NCBI GenBank assembly: GCA_944470555.2
Contig: OX104134.1
Coordinates: 115,314,701-115,378,700, forward strand
Source: Heterobilharzia americana
Taxonomy: Eukaryota > Platyhelminthes > Trematoda > Strigeidida > Schistosomatidae
DNA length: 64,000 bases
Reading direction: 5' to 3'
The position numbers and the translations under genes were made by a program. Shown here in pieces: positions 49,385 through 64,000 of this stretch. Under the pieces are notes generated by a model. That model searched no databases and had not been told where the DNA came from. It saw only the letters and a list, made by a program, of their open reading frames with translations. How positions within the stretch are numbered: position 1 is the first letter of the stretch; the number at the start of each line of letters is the position of its first letter.

Positions 49385-49560
49385 CAAACCAGAAGTCCTT
49401 GTGACAACAGAAACCAGTGTTCGGATACTCTAGGTGATATGGCATACAATTCACCTCAATGACGTGGGTGTATCAACACATTATCTTCACCCTAGTGGTT
49501 ATCACATCTCGTTACCTGTTTTACCTCATTTTCTTTCCGAGACTTTTATCTTGCTACCTT
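49385..49560 (+). mobile_element. RTE LINE 3' end scrap
   Basis: 'gacaacagaaaccagtgttc' and 'actctaggtgatatggc' match the last codons of the copy C ORF (43345-43390). The 3' UTR 'acacattatcttca' follows. Confidence 0.65.
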
Positions 49561-50545
49561 GCATTTTGTTGGGGTTGTGTGCAATAGGGAAACTTGGATT
49601 GCCTTTCCGGATTTATCTGTGATTCTCTTGATTCAGCTTCATCAAATTTCAGATACTTTGAAACTTGTTTACTCGTCATAATTTTCAGTTGGTTAGCTGA
49701 AGACGTGAAAAGGGAAATCACTTGTATGGTAGTTACATGCTTGCTACGCACGGGATGTGAACCATTCAGGTACTTGAAGACTAACTTCTGCACTAAACTG
49801 TATAGCAGACTCACGGACTATTTTACAAATACCACATAGTTCATTAAGTGTTAATCTGGGAATTAATTTGCAAATTAATTTAATTAATCACTCTGTTCAT
49901 TATGTACGAGTTTATACAAGTCTGCTAAACAGACCCGGTTACTATGACGATTTTAACGCCTCTATTATTTGAATTCGTCTTGAATAGCTAACCAAGCAAC
50001 GCGGTAGCCCAAGTGTCTAAATTACTCTAGCTAATGAAATTTGTATATATGATTTCTTACTACTTATACTGTACAGTAGTACAATTCCAACTCAGTGTCA
50101 CTGTTTTACAATTCATGAACTGTGTCTTGCTTAAGCACCACGTGCAACTACACAAACATTTGGCTCATTCTAACTACTGACTTTGACGTTATTCTACTTA
50201 GTAAAAAGGAATGCTTTACTATACTTCAGTGAATTTAACTTTTACTGACATTTCTAATAGTTTAAGTAATGATTCAAAACGAATTTCATCATTTAAATTC
50301 ACTCTGAAACACCGAAAAAAGATAATTAATTGACTGATTATTTAAACTTTTACAGTTTATTTGCGCACAGTGTTTGTGCATCGAGCGCATAGGTTTGTTA
50401 TCCGGCAGTGGCGTAGATTTGAAAGTGGTGTTTTATGACTTCACTTGAAGAAACATTGAAAACCTGAGAGCACTGAACACCTGTGTTGTCTCAATATGAG
50501 ATTGGTGAGCAGCGCGCACCCACGACCCCATAAGACATCCAACCC

Positions 50546-50546
<1 letters not shown>

Positions 50547-50620
<74 letters not shown>
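50547..50620. repeat. (TA)37 microsatellite
   Basis: Uninterrupted, 74 bp. Directly upstream, 'gcgcacccacgacccc' resembles 55237 ('gcgcacccgtaacccc'). Confidence 0.95.
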
Positions 50621-50625
<5 letters not shown>

Positions 50626-51214
50626 ATTTATTCATGCATGCAGCTATCGTTTGCATGTGTGTGAGTTAAATTACTCAGAGAAAATTGATTCATGAAACCA
50701 ATATTACAATTTTCATCGATTTTCTTTGTGCATGTGCAAACCAATCTACATTTTTTCGGAAATGTGAATATTTGTATGCCTTGTAATTCGAAATACAAGC
50801 TAAACACATTAAATATTCACTTTTTCATTGACTCTTATTTCAAGTGTACACAAAATTCATGATAGGTTTCATTTATTTATTTATTCTTAGTGTTGTTTGT
50901 TTCTTGTGTATATGGAATTCTCATCGTTAAATATAAGTCAATGTTTGTCATTAAGAACTGGATTGACTGATAACAGTTCAATCAAAAAATGTATTGAATG
51001 AAGCTGAGAATCAATGACTTTCAAGGGTACCACAACGACTGGGACTACCGTAGTCCCTTTGGCTGCAGCCTGTGTTAGTGTAAAATTAAATCCCAGATGT
51101 TTTTTGGCATACTTTGAATGAAAGAACCAACTGTTTATTGCTGTCTGTGAAGAGGAATAGTCACAGATGGCATTCGATGATAATTGTGCTAAATCCCAAA
51201 TTGACAGAAATAGC

Positions 51215-51350
51215 AAAATGTGGATGGCAACGTGCTCATCTTGAAACCTGAAGGTCTTGGGTTCGATCCCTATTGTGGTCGTTGAAGTGCACCCCTGATG
51301 AGTTCCATGCAAGGATGAAGCAGTCGTCTACTCATCCAAGGTTTTCCAGT
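51215..51350 (+). mobile_element. tRNA-derived SINE, diverged
   Basis: A-box-like 'gtggatggcaacgtgc', perfect B box 'gggttcgatcc' (near 51251), and a tail 'caaggttttccagttgatgc' like family 2. Confidence 0.5.
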
Positions 51351-51354
51351 TGAT

Positions 51355-52750
51355 GCCAACAAGTGAAATAAATAAGTCACCAAAAACCTATGAATTGAAT
51401 TATTGTTTATTTGCAAAACCGGCTCTTTATTCTGTCTTAAAATCAACCATGCGCATATATGATCATCTTGGCAGACTTGTAATTCTGTTGATCAGTTCCT
51501 CATGTACCTACGGATGTGAAATGAGCGCAATCTCGATCAGTATCCTGTACAGGATCAAGTCCAGGGTCATCTGATATTGCAGAGGCAGCGATATTAGGAT
51601 AGAATCCAGTCATCTGCAATTTACGCCTTGAATCACACATGGTATATAGCATGGCCCTCCTTGATCGTGATTAGTCCCTTCAAGGCATAATCTACTGATG
51701 GAACTTTTGTCAATATCCACCCAGAAGTCAGCCACTCATAAGAGACTTGGGTCTCTTTATCCGATTGGTTTGAACGTAGTTTCTACCAGTGCCCAGGTAT
51801 GCTGAAGCCTACTAAACACTTTTTCGCTTGAAACATTCAGTTCTTGATAAGAAGGGAGGCGATACAATCAGAAAGCAACCTGAATCTCTGTTGAATCTAG
51901 ATCCGAGTCATCAGCCTTGTTTGTAATGAGCTGATCTATGAGATCCGGCTGATAGCAGTTAGTTATCGATCGGCTGGTATGTGAACACTTGAATAATAGC
52001 CTTCATATCCCACTGCTGATGGTAGGTCAATTCATCGGAAATAAAAACAGCGATAAGATGATAGAAGGTGGATTGCAAAGTTGAAGTATGTGTCTGGGAG
52101 GGTCGCGTGGGTACGTTGATTGGCTGTGAACAGTTTCAGGGAATAGGAGCTTCTCTGAACGATTTGATCATGTATGGCAACGGGAAATTACAAGTTTCAA
52201 GCAATAACTGTACAACTTTCAGATAAGCTTATTGAGTTCAGATTCTCTCTCCACTTTCGTGACAAACGTAGTAGGATTTTGCATGTATCTAGAAGCGGTG
52301 CCGAATCCTTCCCGTTGGATGTCTTTGATGTCAACTCGAACAATTTAGATTTAGTTATCAATCTCTCCCTTAACCTAACTAAATTATTTTTACAGAGTGT
52401 CACTATGCGGGATCTTTTAGTGTGGTTATATGTAATTCATGCATAACTGTAGCCAAGCTTTCGTAGGGATTCCTTGTTTTATTAGGGTGTACCAGTCTCA
52501 ATTTAGCCATGTGTTTGCTCTTGGACAGCTCCAATTAACCCAAATCGACTGTTTTGACTAATGTATTTGACCTCACAGTCATTACAAGGGACTTGGTGAA
52601 CTAAATTATTGTGCCTATGTGGATCAGTGGGATGATTTAACCTATAAAGTTTATCTCTAAGTGAGTACATAGGTTAGGTATGCACTGTGCATTACTATGG
52701 TTCCAGTGAGTGTAATGGTCAAACCGTGTTTTATTTCTAATCGTATTACC
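51355..52750. other. No recognisable gene
   Basis: Frames of 90 aa or less without motifs. 51710-51760 carries the small repeat shared with 47014. Confidence 0.4.
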
Positions 52751-52754
52751 ACTC

Positions 52755-53095
52755 GGATATTGACTGACTGACTGACAAAACTAACGTAGAACCTCGTACA
52801 CAGTTACATCGCCTCAAGTTGCCACACTTTACAGTAGTACACAAATAATAGGTAGATGGAAAAAGAGTGATTTCAAAGAAGATAAAGTGGTATGAGAGAA
52901 CAAACAACCTGAAGATAACGGTTAGTGCAAGTGTTTAAGCTATAGAAAGCGTCAAATAGTGAGTACATCTGCTCCATTGTGATAGATTTTCAGACATTTC
53001 ATCGTGTTCTTAACCACTGATTCCATTTGTCTCAGGAACCCCGCAACCAGGCAGTCTACATCTTCCCACACTTCTCAAACCTACAGTTAGGGACT
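52755..53095 (-). mobile_element. RTE LINE 3' UTR copy with (TCAG)n tail
   Basis: Strong match to the 3' UTR of copy B: 'ttgccacactttacagtagt', 'gaagataacggttagtgcaa', 'gcgtcaaatagtgagtacat'. On the minus strand the element ends in a TCAGTCAGTCAG microsatellite tail (52763-52778), typical of RTE LINE ends. Confidence 0.75.
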
Positions 53096-53304
53096 TCATC
53101 GGATATTACGTTCAGACGTCGTTGTGATCACGATACTGACTGCAAAATTGGCATAAAGGGAAGACTTCCAAAGAAAGTATGTATTGCCTTGCATACACAA
53201 GGATGCACTTAAACTGTCAAATCAGTAGTTTTAAATCGTTTTTAAAATTTGAAAGTTATTAGCATGTGGAAATAGCATTCCGTGTAGGGGAGGGGGGTTA
53301 GCAG

Positions 53305-53400
53305 GGTAAATTTCCTCAAGGTTTCAGACACGCCTTAATTAAGAAAGTCAACAAGCACGAAACGTAGGTTGACCAGGGTTGCAGTAGTTTGCCGCCAACC
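53305..53400 (-). repeat. Dispersed repeat E, inverted copy
   Basis: Reverse complement reads 'tacgtttcgtgcttgttgac' and 'ggcgtgtctgaaaccttgag', matching 30115 and 18030. Confidence 0.55.
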
Positions 53401-53404
53401 AACT

Positions 53405-55260
53405 AACGGCACTGACTGTTTATTTTCACTGTAAGCGCTTAACCAGTTGTCCCTCTATTATTACCTTCTAAACAACCTTTAAACTACCACATAGGAGAGC
53501 TATCAGGTCGCATACTTGAGGTATTTGAAGTCTTGGTCATATGAAGGTTCGAGTCCGCCCTTTGGTCTTACCATAAACCTGCCTTAAGAAAATAAATCTG
53601 TGCACCAGAGAAAGCTGTACATTTTCTGTGCAGGCTGTTATTTAGTGTGATGCCTCTTACCACTATGCATGTACAGACATAACTCAGACAAAGCAAATCA
53701 AACTCAGCAAAGCTGGGTATAAATGGAAAAATCACAACTCAAAGACATCCTTGAAGATGGGATAGCCTTATCTGCGAGGACTACTGCAAACAGACTAGAC
53801 ACCTGTAAGTCGAGAGGAAAAACGTCATAGCGTTGAAAGACACAAAGCCTGAATAACAGAGGATTGGAGTAATCAAGCTTAGGGTTTCAGTGCACAGAAA
53901 GGAGTCAGAAACGGTTCTCAAAAGAAGTGACTCAAGTTCATAAGTTGGCAGGGGAAAAGCTCAGTGGTTTTCCATCAGTTCACTAAACATCATCACAAGG
54001 TGGAAAATCATATTGTCAAGAATGGAAGGATACTACGGAATAACATTTGTTGTCAATTTAAGCTTAAGTCAATCAAATCGATCATAGCATCAGGGCTCTT
54101 TCGTGGTTCGAACTCAGTCCATACAAGACAATCAACACTACGGAGACCGATGTTCTCTAGCTCTGGGGATATTGTATATCCACTGTTAGTATATCACCTA
54201 CTTAGTGACAAAGATGAGCTAGGAGTTCTACGGGGTATCTCAGATTAGAAACGCATGAAGCTCAAAAAGCTAACGGGCAACGGTTGAAAAGCCTACTTTT
54301 TGAGTAAGGACCTAATAATTCGAGAAGTTCTGGAAGGCATGGAGTCGGTTAAAGCTCACTATGGCAAACAAAAGTGGAGATTTTTAAAAACTATGAATCT
54401 TAAAGGTATAGTGGCACAAACACTTTAGCTCACATTCGAAGCTTTTCGCCCCAGTGGACGCTGTCTGTCACCTGGAGTTCATATGCGTCCGGATAGGCTA
54501 CGAAATGAATGGTTGCAAAGGAATCTGGGCAAATAGGAAGCAGTTGTTTCTTTAACGAAATAAACTACTGAAGAACTTGATGAGGATCTTTTTTGATCCT
54601 GTCTCTGTTTATGACTTAGAATTTTTATCTTTGCTGATGTAAAGCTATGAAGAGAAATCACAGATGATTCTGACAGGCTCACTATGCATTATGCTTCAAA
54701 AAGATTACGACTATTTAGAACGCATCCAAAGGCACTGGACGGTTTCACCTTGTGTATGAGGGTTCGAACCAAATAGAGAACACACGGCAGCAGTCTGTCT
54801 ATATCCCTTAGAACACAAACAACTGAAAGGTGGTCTGGTAATGACGTGCAACGTTTCAGCTACTTCAGGTCAACCTCTACGTCATTTACTCAAGTTAAAC
54901 TGCAATACGAAGCTTAGAGAGAACAGTGAAGAGTAGGATGGACATCAGGTATAGCATCTGCTCCTTCAGAGTTCTTCAAACTTGAAATGCTCTTCTCGTA
55001 GTGACTGCTCAGGCTCCATTATTACAATCATTCAAACACATACTCCGTGTTTAGTTAGGCGAAAGCTTCTTATGTTCCACCAACAACTATTTGAAAACAA
55101 TTGAGTATTAAATATTTTCAGTTTGAAGGTTTGTGTGGAATTAATTATTGGTTTCAGGCTTATGTTCGTCATAGACTGATATCAGTTGGAAGCCTGGAAG
55201 GAGTCAACAGCTGCTTCTTCCTGATATAGGACTCCTCGACAGTGCGCACCCGTAACCCCA
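53405..55260. other. No recognisable gene
   Basis: A 94 aa plus-strand frame (53964-54248) has no motif or flanking support. Confidence 0.35.
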
Positions 55261-55262
55261 CC

Positions 55263-55465
55263 GAGGATGGAGGTTGCCCTACACCGTGAACTGACGGAAG
55301 TAGGAAATATGGACTGGTGGATTCCCGCCCAGTGGCTCAATGATAACGTGCTGGTTTGATCCGTGGAGGGGTGAGTTTAGTTAAGAAGTCCCATACTAGG
55401 AGGAACAGTTGTCCATTGCTCCCAGGTTTTCAATGTTTCTCCAAATGATGTCAGTCCTTTATAAA
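55263..55465 (+). mobile_element. tRNA-derived SINE (family 2)
   Basis: 'gatggaggttgccctacacc' through 'gtggctcaatgataacgtgc' to 'caggttttcaatgtttctcc' and 'aaatgatgtcagtcc'. Co-linear with 6905-7157. Confidence 0.65.
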
Positions 55466-55557
55466 TATCTGCCTGAAATCTATGGAATGTTTTGACAGGT
55501 AAATATGCAATCAGACTATTTAAAATGTGTTACACAAATACACTGGATTTCTCCGGT

Positions 55558-55690
55558 GACTTTAAAGGCCACCTTAGCAACTTATGAAACAACCAATCAC
55601 GTTTCTGTATTCTATGACAAATGATCTTCCTAGACAAAATACCGCAACCTAATTGGTTATTTTGTCAGTTGTTAGGGTGGCTTTAAAGTC
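55558..55690. mobile_element. Foldback element F8
   Basis: Left arm 'tttaaaggccaccttagcaa', right arm 'gttagggtggctttaaagtc'. The inner arms 'aaccaatcacgtttctgtat' and 'aacctaattggttattttg' also pair in part. Confidence 0.75.
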
Positions 55691-55845
55691 GCCCGGTCTC
55701 TCAGCTAAACCCCATCTTCTTACTACAATGTACTAACTCACTAAAAGGACGAATTCTCAAAATATTTTGAATCGTCTTCATAGGTTGATTTGAGGTGAGG
55801 GTGGTGGATGGGGGAAGGTTGCACGGACTTGCATCTTTTTTAGGT

Positions 55846-55967
55846 GACTTCAAAGGGAGCCCTAGCAACTGTTGAGATCACCAATTCGGCATCTATATTT
55901 TATGAAAGACTACATTACCGAAACACGACTGATTATTACAGCAGTTGCCGAGGTGACCTTTAAAGTT
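55846..55967. mobile_element. Foldback element F9
   Basis: Left arm 'gacttcaaagggagccctag', right arm 'ttgccgaggtgacctttaaa'. Confidence 0.7.
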
Positions 55968-56043
55968 GCTGCTTTTAACACTCACAAAATACTTATCAAC
56001 TGAAGCGTACTTACCGGTCTCTAATAGAACAGTGTAATAGAGT

Positions 56044-56177
56044 GACTCTACAGGCCACCATAGCAACTGCTGAGATAACCAATCATGTTTCTTCATTTTA
56101 AAAATAACTACCTTACCAGACAGAATATCGAAGGTTGATTGACCATTTCAGCAATTGCTAGAGTGGCCTTTAAAGTC
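56044..56177. mobile_element. Foldback element F10
   Basis: Left arm 'ggccaccatagcaactgctg', right arm 'cagcaattgctagagtggcc', close to a perfect stem. Confidence 0.75.
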
Positions 56178-56604
56178 GCCTATGTAACCGAGGTCAGTAA
56201 AGTTGAAAGAACACAGTAAGACTAGGTAGTTTGAAATGAAAACTAACAAGTTACAAAATCGGTATTTTGAGAAAGAAATTATACCGACGTTTAACTTTCT
56301 GTGCGTGCGTAGTTAATGAGTTATTCATATAGGATTTCTCATTCCATTTGGACTGATGCATCAATAAACATACCTCTCTCTCTCTCTCTGGATCTAAACA
56401 CCTGTGTAGTTATCGCTCTGATCCAACATTTAAGATCGATAAGTTATGCAGCTAGTGAACTCGGGCTAGTCAGATTGAATGCGCATAAAAATCGACCAAG
56501 TGATCAGTTGTTTATAAAGTTTAGAAATAACTTGCAAATGTTGTGTTCATGATTCTTATGGTGCACACTTAATACCTAATTTGATACATGAGTGTTTTAT
56601 TATC

Positions 56605-56607
<3 letters not shown>

Positions 56608-56660
<53 letters not shown>
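56608..56660. repeat. (TA)n microsatellite
   Basis: 53 bp of uninterrupted TA. Confidence 0.95.
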
Positions 56661-56664
<4 letters not shown>

Positions 56665-57124
56665 CAATTGATTGTGTTTGTTGCGTTCTCCTGACTCTTC
56701 AGTATGAGATGTAATTTGAATTACCGCTAACATTTTCTTTGTTTAAATAGCTTTCAACTTAATCTAAGGTCATAAATTACATGCTCAGTGTAGAGATGAT
56801 GTCGAAAAAGTAGGTGTAGATTGTAGTAAATATTTATTCAAAAATATTGAATCACTATATCGATCAAAATCTATTTTTGTTATTGAAGTCAAAATTATTT
56901 AGTCAGTTCGGTAGTTTATTTAACTAATGCGAATTATTGAGAAGATAACGCAGATAAGCAAACAAAAATTCATTTTGTTTTATTCTCATCAGCTTCAATC
57001 TTTACATTTAACCGCTGTTACAGTGAAAACACATACAGACGACATCGAAACGAATCAGAATCCAATCAGTAACCTTGCACGTATTTGTATATTAGACAAT
57101 GAGCCATACCTGTTGTGTGATGAA

Positions 57125-57215
57125 TGCTCAAACTTCGGTAGCAGGGGCTGGGTTCGATTCCGTGACCCATTGGTCGGAAACCAAGTGCTTAGACTGATAA
57201 GCCACAGCTCCCACA
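57125..57215 (-). repeat. tRNA-like SINE head
   Basis: Minus strand 'gtggcttatcagtctaagca' (A-box region) and 'cggaatcgaaccc' (reverse of 'gggttcgattccg') resemble tRNA arms. There is no acceptor stem. Confidence 0.35.
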
Positions 57216-57841
57216 TACTCAGATAAGATAAAATGAACGAAAAACGGCCAGATCCTTCTATCTTCAGTAGAATAAACTTGTTTCTAAGCGTTCAGTTCAG
57301 TAAGGTAGTCTGGTTGAAATTCTCAAAAACTGACTTCAGTTATTCAATTTTTGAGGTTTGTAAAGATTTATTGGTTTCAAGTTGGATCTGCAGGTTCTGC
57401 GGTCAGCAAGTTACAATCGAGCCACTGGGTGTTACAAGTGTTGACAACCACTAGGTTGGAATATGTACCTGTTGACCCAGGTATTCTGTTTGTTTGAAGT
57501 CATTGACAAGATATATCTACAAACTTGAGGCTGGAATTCATTGCATTCGATCTTCTAGATAGATGAATAGAAAACTGGTAAGACATTGATATGACTGCTA
57601 ATCTTGGCAGATGAGCAAAGCAACCATGGCAGTTTGAAGAAGAACATAACATATGACCGACTTATTTTGTTGTTGTGATCCTCACCAACTGGTCACACGA
57701 TCGGCAACTTTTTGATGCTAGGCAAGGAAATGTGCTTGGTTTCCTTGTTCATTATCAGATGGCATCACTATGCGCTGGTTGAAATCTAATCAATATAGAG
57801 CTGAGTGATTGTAGGAGGTGCTCCAATAACTTAAGAACCAC

Positions 57842-57904
57842 CTTTGGCGAAATACCTCCACCTGATTGGTTATTTCAGGAGTTGGTAGAGTGACCTTTAA
57901 AGTC
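57842..57904. mobile_element. Foldback element F11, right half only
   Basis: 'cctgattggttatttcagga' and 'gagtgacctttaaagtcgcc' equal the right arm of the family. The left arm is missing or too diverged. Confidence 0.6.
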
Positions 57905-57909
57905 GCCCA

Positions 57910-59160
57910 ATTTGAATTGATAACCTACATGCGAGATCCAAGATCAATAGGTGGATTTTTCCCCAATAGTTAGTTGCGTAGAGCCAATGATGACCTTGAC
58001 TTGGGATATGTAAGTGATTAGGGCCAGAGGTCATGTGGGTATTTACTTAATTAAGGAATAATTAGATTTGCGCTGATGTTCAAGAACATTGTCATTAGGT
58101 GAAGGTTGTTGTTGTTGTTGTTGCTGTGACGCTCAAACAAAAAGATAAATACAAGATCTTAAACACCGCAAACCGCATAATTTTTCTTTTTGCTAATTAC
58201 TTGTCGACAAACCATTTGCAAGGCCTTGAACACCATCACAATGACCTTCGACCAGTGCAAGCGCCTTTGACCTCCTGCCTTAGATCAAATATATTTCGCA
58301 GTTGTGAGAATCATTCATTTCTAACAGTTTATCCCAGCAGACAGTTGTTTCAGCGTACATCATGAAATGTTTCTTCAGTAATAGAGCAGATCAATAACTA
58401 CGCACAGCTTACGCAGTGAAGTGTCATGTTATCATGCAGTTACCGAGATCTTAAAAGGTAGAGTGGAGTCTGAAGCCTTAGTCTAAACAGTGGAAGATGA
58501 TTAGCTAAAGCCAACCAACCGGAACAACACAAATTGATTGAAGGTCTTGAGTTATCGTGATCTAGGTGTCCTTTCAGCATCGATCATTAGCCCCTTATTA
58601 TATCCAGTCAACCTCCAAGAATCTAGGTCAACAAATTGGCGGGGTGAATGAACAACCCCTTTGTTTCCTTGATTTGCTTCAATAAATCAATAAACCACTT
58701 CAATCTCCCAAGCCATCAGCAACACTGGTTAGTCAGACTGGTTTCTTATTACTCATATAACTGAGTGATATTTGTCATGATTCGCAATAAAACTCTGAAT
58801 CATCGAGTAACAAGAGACATAGTCCTTTAAAAGTTATTTTTATTGATAGAACTCTGTCGATCAATGAGTGTGATATACCCATCCTGTGGTTGAAGGCGAT
58901 CAAGTGAGAGTGATACTATTGATAAAACAGAAGGCGTGGCATTGAAATCAGAAATCAAAGCAGATATATTTATGGATAGTTTAAGACTTACGACTTTATG
59001 AAGATTTAATGACATTCCTGAGATATCCTGGCGATATATGGGTGATACATTCATTGTGTTGAAATCGGGGCATTTCGATAGTTTTTTCCCATATGTAAAT
59101 TCGGTAGTAGGTGCAACCCAGTTCGCTTACTAGGTAAAGAATTAGCCTTTATGTGGTAGT
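57910..59160. other. No recognisable gene
   Basis: A (GTT)6 tract lies near 58107. The 88 aa frame over it has no motif. Confidence 0.4.
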
Positions 59161-59167
59161 CAGCTTG

Positions 59168-59475
59168 GTGGCTAGCAGTGGAATCCAGTAAGCGTTTTTC
59201 GTCCCACTTGGGACTCGTTAGCTGGACGTACATGCACCCTGAGACTTGAACCCAGTACCCATCACTTCGAAAGCCAGGGTCTTACCCACTAGGCTACTAG
59301 AACACGCAACCCACCTGTTGTGTATCGGGTATCATTTGTTGTTGCTTGATTCTTGCAACCTCCCATTGTTGCGTTGGGTCAAAATACTCAACCTCTATCA
59401 GCAGATGGATTCTTATGTGGATGCCTCGATACTTCCGGGATTATTCATAACGTTGAAATCTGCTGCAGATTAAAA
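59168..59475 (-). mobile_element. SMalpha-like SINE with degenerate hammerhead
   Basis: Minus strand: CTAACGA (for CTGATGA), AGTCCCAAGTGGGAC (a fully paired stem II), GAAA, then 'aacgcttactggattcc' where the cleavage triplet GTC has become TTA. Stem I halves 'gtccag' and 'ctggat' still pair. A diverged B-box 'gggttcaagtct' lies upstream on the same strand, in keeping with a pol III SINE. The 5' region to 59475 matches 44205-44310. Confidence 0.75.
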
Positions 59476-59479
59476 GTAT

Positions 59480-60305
59480 CAAACAACGAGAATTATCCAT
59501 GTTGGACTGGAAAGTGAAGCGAAGAACAGATGATGGTTTAGATACTACCGTCAACAGGAAACCAACACACTCTCACAGGTATCTAGACTTCAAGTCATCA
59601 AATTCAACATCACTTAATATGGAATTAGTCAAACGTTTAAGTAATTAGGCCAAAAACTCACTAGTGAGTACAGGGACTTAAATAAGGATATGAAACATAT
59701 ACAGGGAACATTACTAATCAATGATTATTGTCTAGAGTTTATGTGGAAATTCTTAAGATCACATTAGAGACGAAGTAGTAATGTGGATTTGAATTGTAAC
59801 GGCAAGATGAGTAGAGAGGAGTTCAGGGCTTCTATTGTGTTACCATACTGGGAAGAAACATTGGAAGCTTTACATAGAATTCTCAGCAAGCCGGCTTAAA
59901 GTGAGATTTAAAAGTAAAAACTTGCTCCAAGATGAACTGCATCGGCATACAGATCCTATTGACCCAACCAGACAAATAATTCTGATCTGGCAAATACAAT
60001 GCAATCAAAATGGGGTCATGCAGGGAGGCCGACCACACCAATCAGAAGACAGATTGTTGAAGCATAGGAGCCTAATCAAATGTAGGATAATAGACCTCAT
60101 TAAGGCTAATAATCGAGAAAAAGAATTTCAGCTAAACCAATGGCACACACATATCGAATATGGCGAGACTAAGTAACAATGCTGAAGTTCAATATTAGTA
60201 GGGAAGAGAGGATACAGAGATTAATGAAACGTCATTCACTAAATCAACACGTGATACACGAGTTACGGATAAGGTGACGTATATTTCAGCTTTACGGAGA
60301 ATTCG
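59480..60305. other. Unassigned; 113 aa open frame
   Basis: The plus frame 59835-60176 (113 aa, Arg/Gln/Ile-rich) has no recognised domain. It is not repeated in the window. I cannot say whether it is real. Confidence 0.25.
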
Positions 60306-62428
<2,123 letters not shown>

Positions 62429-62429
62429 C

Positions 62430-63335
62430 ACTTTTACGATTTCCTTATAATTATTTTTCTGCTATCACGCTCATTATGTCGCTTGTTTCTTTCTTCAGAT
62501 TGATCTAAGCACCAGCCGACCGGTGTCTAAATACACAGCTAATGAATTCAACCGGAAACGAGAGGTACGACTATTTGGCGGCTAGATTACTTTGAGCTTG
62601 CTGATAAAATATTGCAGATTAGCCTAAGTGGTTTCTAACTGCTCATGTTGTCCAGTAGTACTATCTTTCTCAGGTTCATTGTAATAAACTTTCATATGAA
62701 ATTAAACGGTAATAATCACGTGTCCATTTTTCTTTCTTCCTCTATCTGAATCATATAATTTGTCGGAATCGTTGTGTATGTAAGGTGATGAGAAAGAAAA
62801 CAGTCTGACAGGTGTTTAGAAAATTCGGACCATGGTATATACATATACCAGTAGCTCATATATACGAGACACCTGGTGAACATTATTACTAAACCGCTTT
62901 CAGTGTTGTTTTATGCATTACTGAAGTGGTGCAAACAGGTTGCCCAGAGACTGGAAGAATGTCGTCTTCAGTCAGACTTATAAAAGTGACGTTTGGAGGT
63001 TAAGTATAGCCTGACTAAACTGACCAAGATATGTGTGAAGTCACGGGAAACGAACGTCCATGAGAGACCGAGTTAAGTACTCTTTCTTAAAGAAAAAAAC
63101 AGAAAGTAAGGGTTAAAGACAGTATAGAGTGGCATATTATCAAGGTGTAATGCCACAGTTTCCCCTCTCCCATCAATTTATTTCAGCTGTCAACCAAAAG
63201 CCAATTCATTCAGTTTTATGTTTATTGATAATATCAAACGTTAGATATTCTTGTATTGTTGTCAGATGTTCTAGAAGCGATCGGCAGAAAACTATGAACC
63301 TAAGTTTCATGCAAGTTAACATATCTACAGCCTCG
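62430..63335. other. No recognisable feature
   Basis: AT-rich. Short frames only. Confidence 0.4.
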
Positions 63336-63339
63336 AGGG

Positions 63340-63600
63340 AATTTGTGTCCCCGTTAAGATTCGAACCCACCTTGCTAACAAGGGCAAACAAACATGAAAC
63401 CTGGGTCCAGAGCTTCCTGTCAATTGTCTCTAACCATCTTGCATCAATCAAATGTTGAGTCTCTTAACCTGGTAACCATAATACACAATTACCGACTAGA
63501 TTTGGCCAGGGTGTGAGGACAAGACAACATGAAATTCGTTATTCTCCAATGGTTACTCCCACAGAAAGATTCAACCATATTGTCAAGGCCACATGAATCA
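63340..63600 (-). repeat. Dispersed repeat E-related segment
   Basis: Reverse complement near 63350-63400 reads 'caggtttcatgtttgtttgc' and 'ccttgttagcaaggtgggtt', a diverged E core. The adjoining 63518 block is shared with 18420, and 63405 with 15750. Confidence 0.4.
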
Positions 63601-63744
63601 CTCCTAAACATTTGTCTGTCAGTGTCATTCATGACTTTGAAACCCTAATTCATTGAAATAGTAGTCGTTGTTAGGCTTTTGTAACCTTATAATCTCCTGT
63701 TAGGAACTGTCAAAATTTCGATGAGGATATATTGCAAACTTTGA

Positions 63745-63880
63745 GTGAATTTAAATGCTACCCTAGTAATTGCTAGGATAACCAACTACATTCTTCCGTT
63801 CCGTGAGAAACAGCCTATCCAGTCAAGACTCTGAAACTTGATTGGTTATTTAGTAGTTGCCAAGGTGGTCTTCAAAGTCA
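63745..63880. mobile_element. Foldback element F12
   Basis: Left arm 'atgctaccctagtaattgct', right arm 'tagtagttgccaaggtggtc' and 'ttcaaagtcactcc'. Confidence 0.7.
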
Positions 63881-64000
63881 CTCCAAACTTTCTGTTTAAC
63901 GTTATGGTGAAAATGGCATTTTGGTAACCATCCTATATTTTAGGAATGAAAGAGATGTAATATAATGCATTCGAAAGATAGGAAGTAAGGCGGTTAAAGC

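Noticed and set aside
59835..60176. 113 aa plus-strand frame
   Set aside because: Looked for LINE or PLE similarity and found none; kept only as an unassigned stretch.

Overview
The window looks like repeat-rich, AT-rich nuclear DNA from a blood fluke, probably genus Schistosoma (Platyhelminthes, Trematoda). Four things point there: several tRNA-derived, SMalpha-like SINEs carrying a hammerhead ribozyme scar; many decayed copies of an about 3.9 kb RTE-clade LINE of the SR2/SjR2 type; several Penelope-like elements (PLEs), one with a recognisable GIY-YIG nuclease relic; and an actin gene with a metazoan intron position. The species cannot be fixed from sequence alone.

The only intact protein-coding gene I can support is actin, on the minus strand at 31960-33383. 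It has two coding exons, a 293 bp intron with GT/AG ends, and predicts 376 residues. Upstream lie a perfect CArg box (SRF site) and a TATA-like element. A poly(A) signal sits 73 nt past the stop.

Nearly everything else is transposon debris. From left to right: a CR1-like RT tail (1.4-1.8 kb, minus); RTE copy A (1.9-5.0 kb, plus, RT core deleted); a PLE terminal-repeat relic (5.2 kb); a tRNA-SINE abutting the 3' end of a second RTE-like family (6.9-7.5 kb); RTE copy B (7.9-11.7 kb, minus); a cluster of five about 135 bp foldback elements (13.4-14.7 kb); PLE remnants at 16, 22 and 23-24 kb, including a 275 bp near-identical inverted repeat; SINE relics and an RTE tail (28.6-30 kb); actin; more SINEs; a LINE with a 5' inversion (36.2-37 kb); RTE copy C, the best preserved (39.8-43.6 kb, plus, only three visible lesions); a palindromic SINE (44.1-44.4 kb); a G-poor RTE copy D (45-46.1 kb, minus); a PLE relic (47.8-48.5 kb); RTE 3' scraps; a second foldback cluster (55.6-56.2 kb); another hammerhead SINE (59.2 kb); and an uninterrupted (ACT)n array of about 707 units (60306-62427).

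These parts do not form an operon or pathway. The functional unit is one housekeeping cytoskeletal gene in a sea of LINEs, their probable SINE parasites, PLEs and short palindromic elements. The least explained items are the 12-copy foldback family, the conserved 275 bp PLE inverted repeat with a hammerhead-like hairpin, and the long pure triplet array. All homology calls come from reading translations and comparing copies inside the window; no database was searched.
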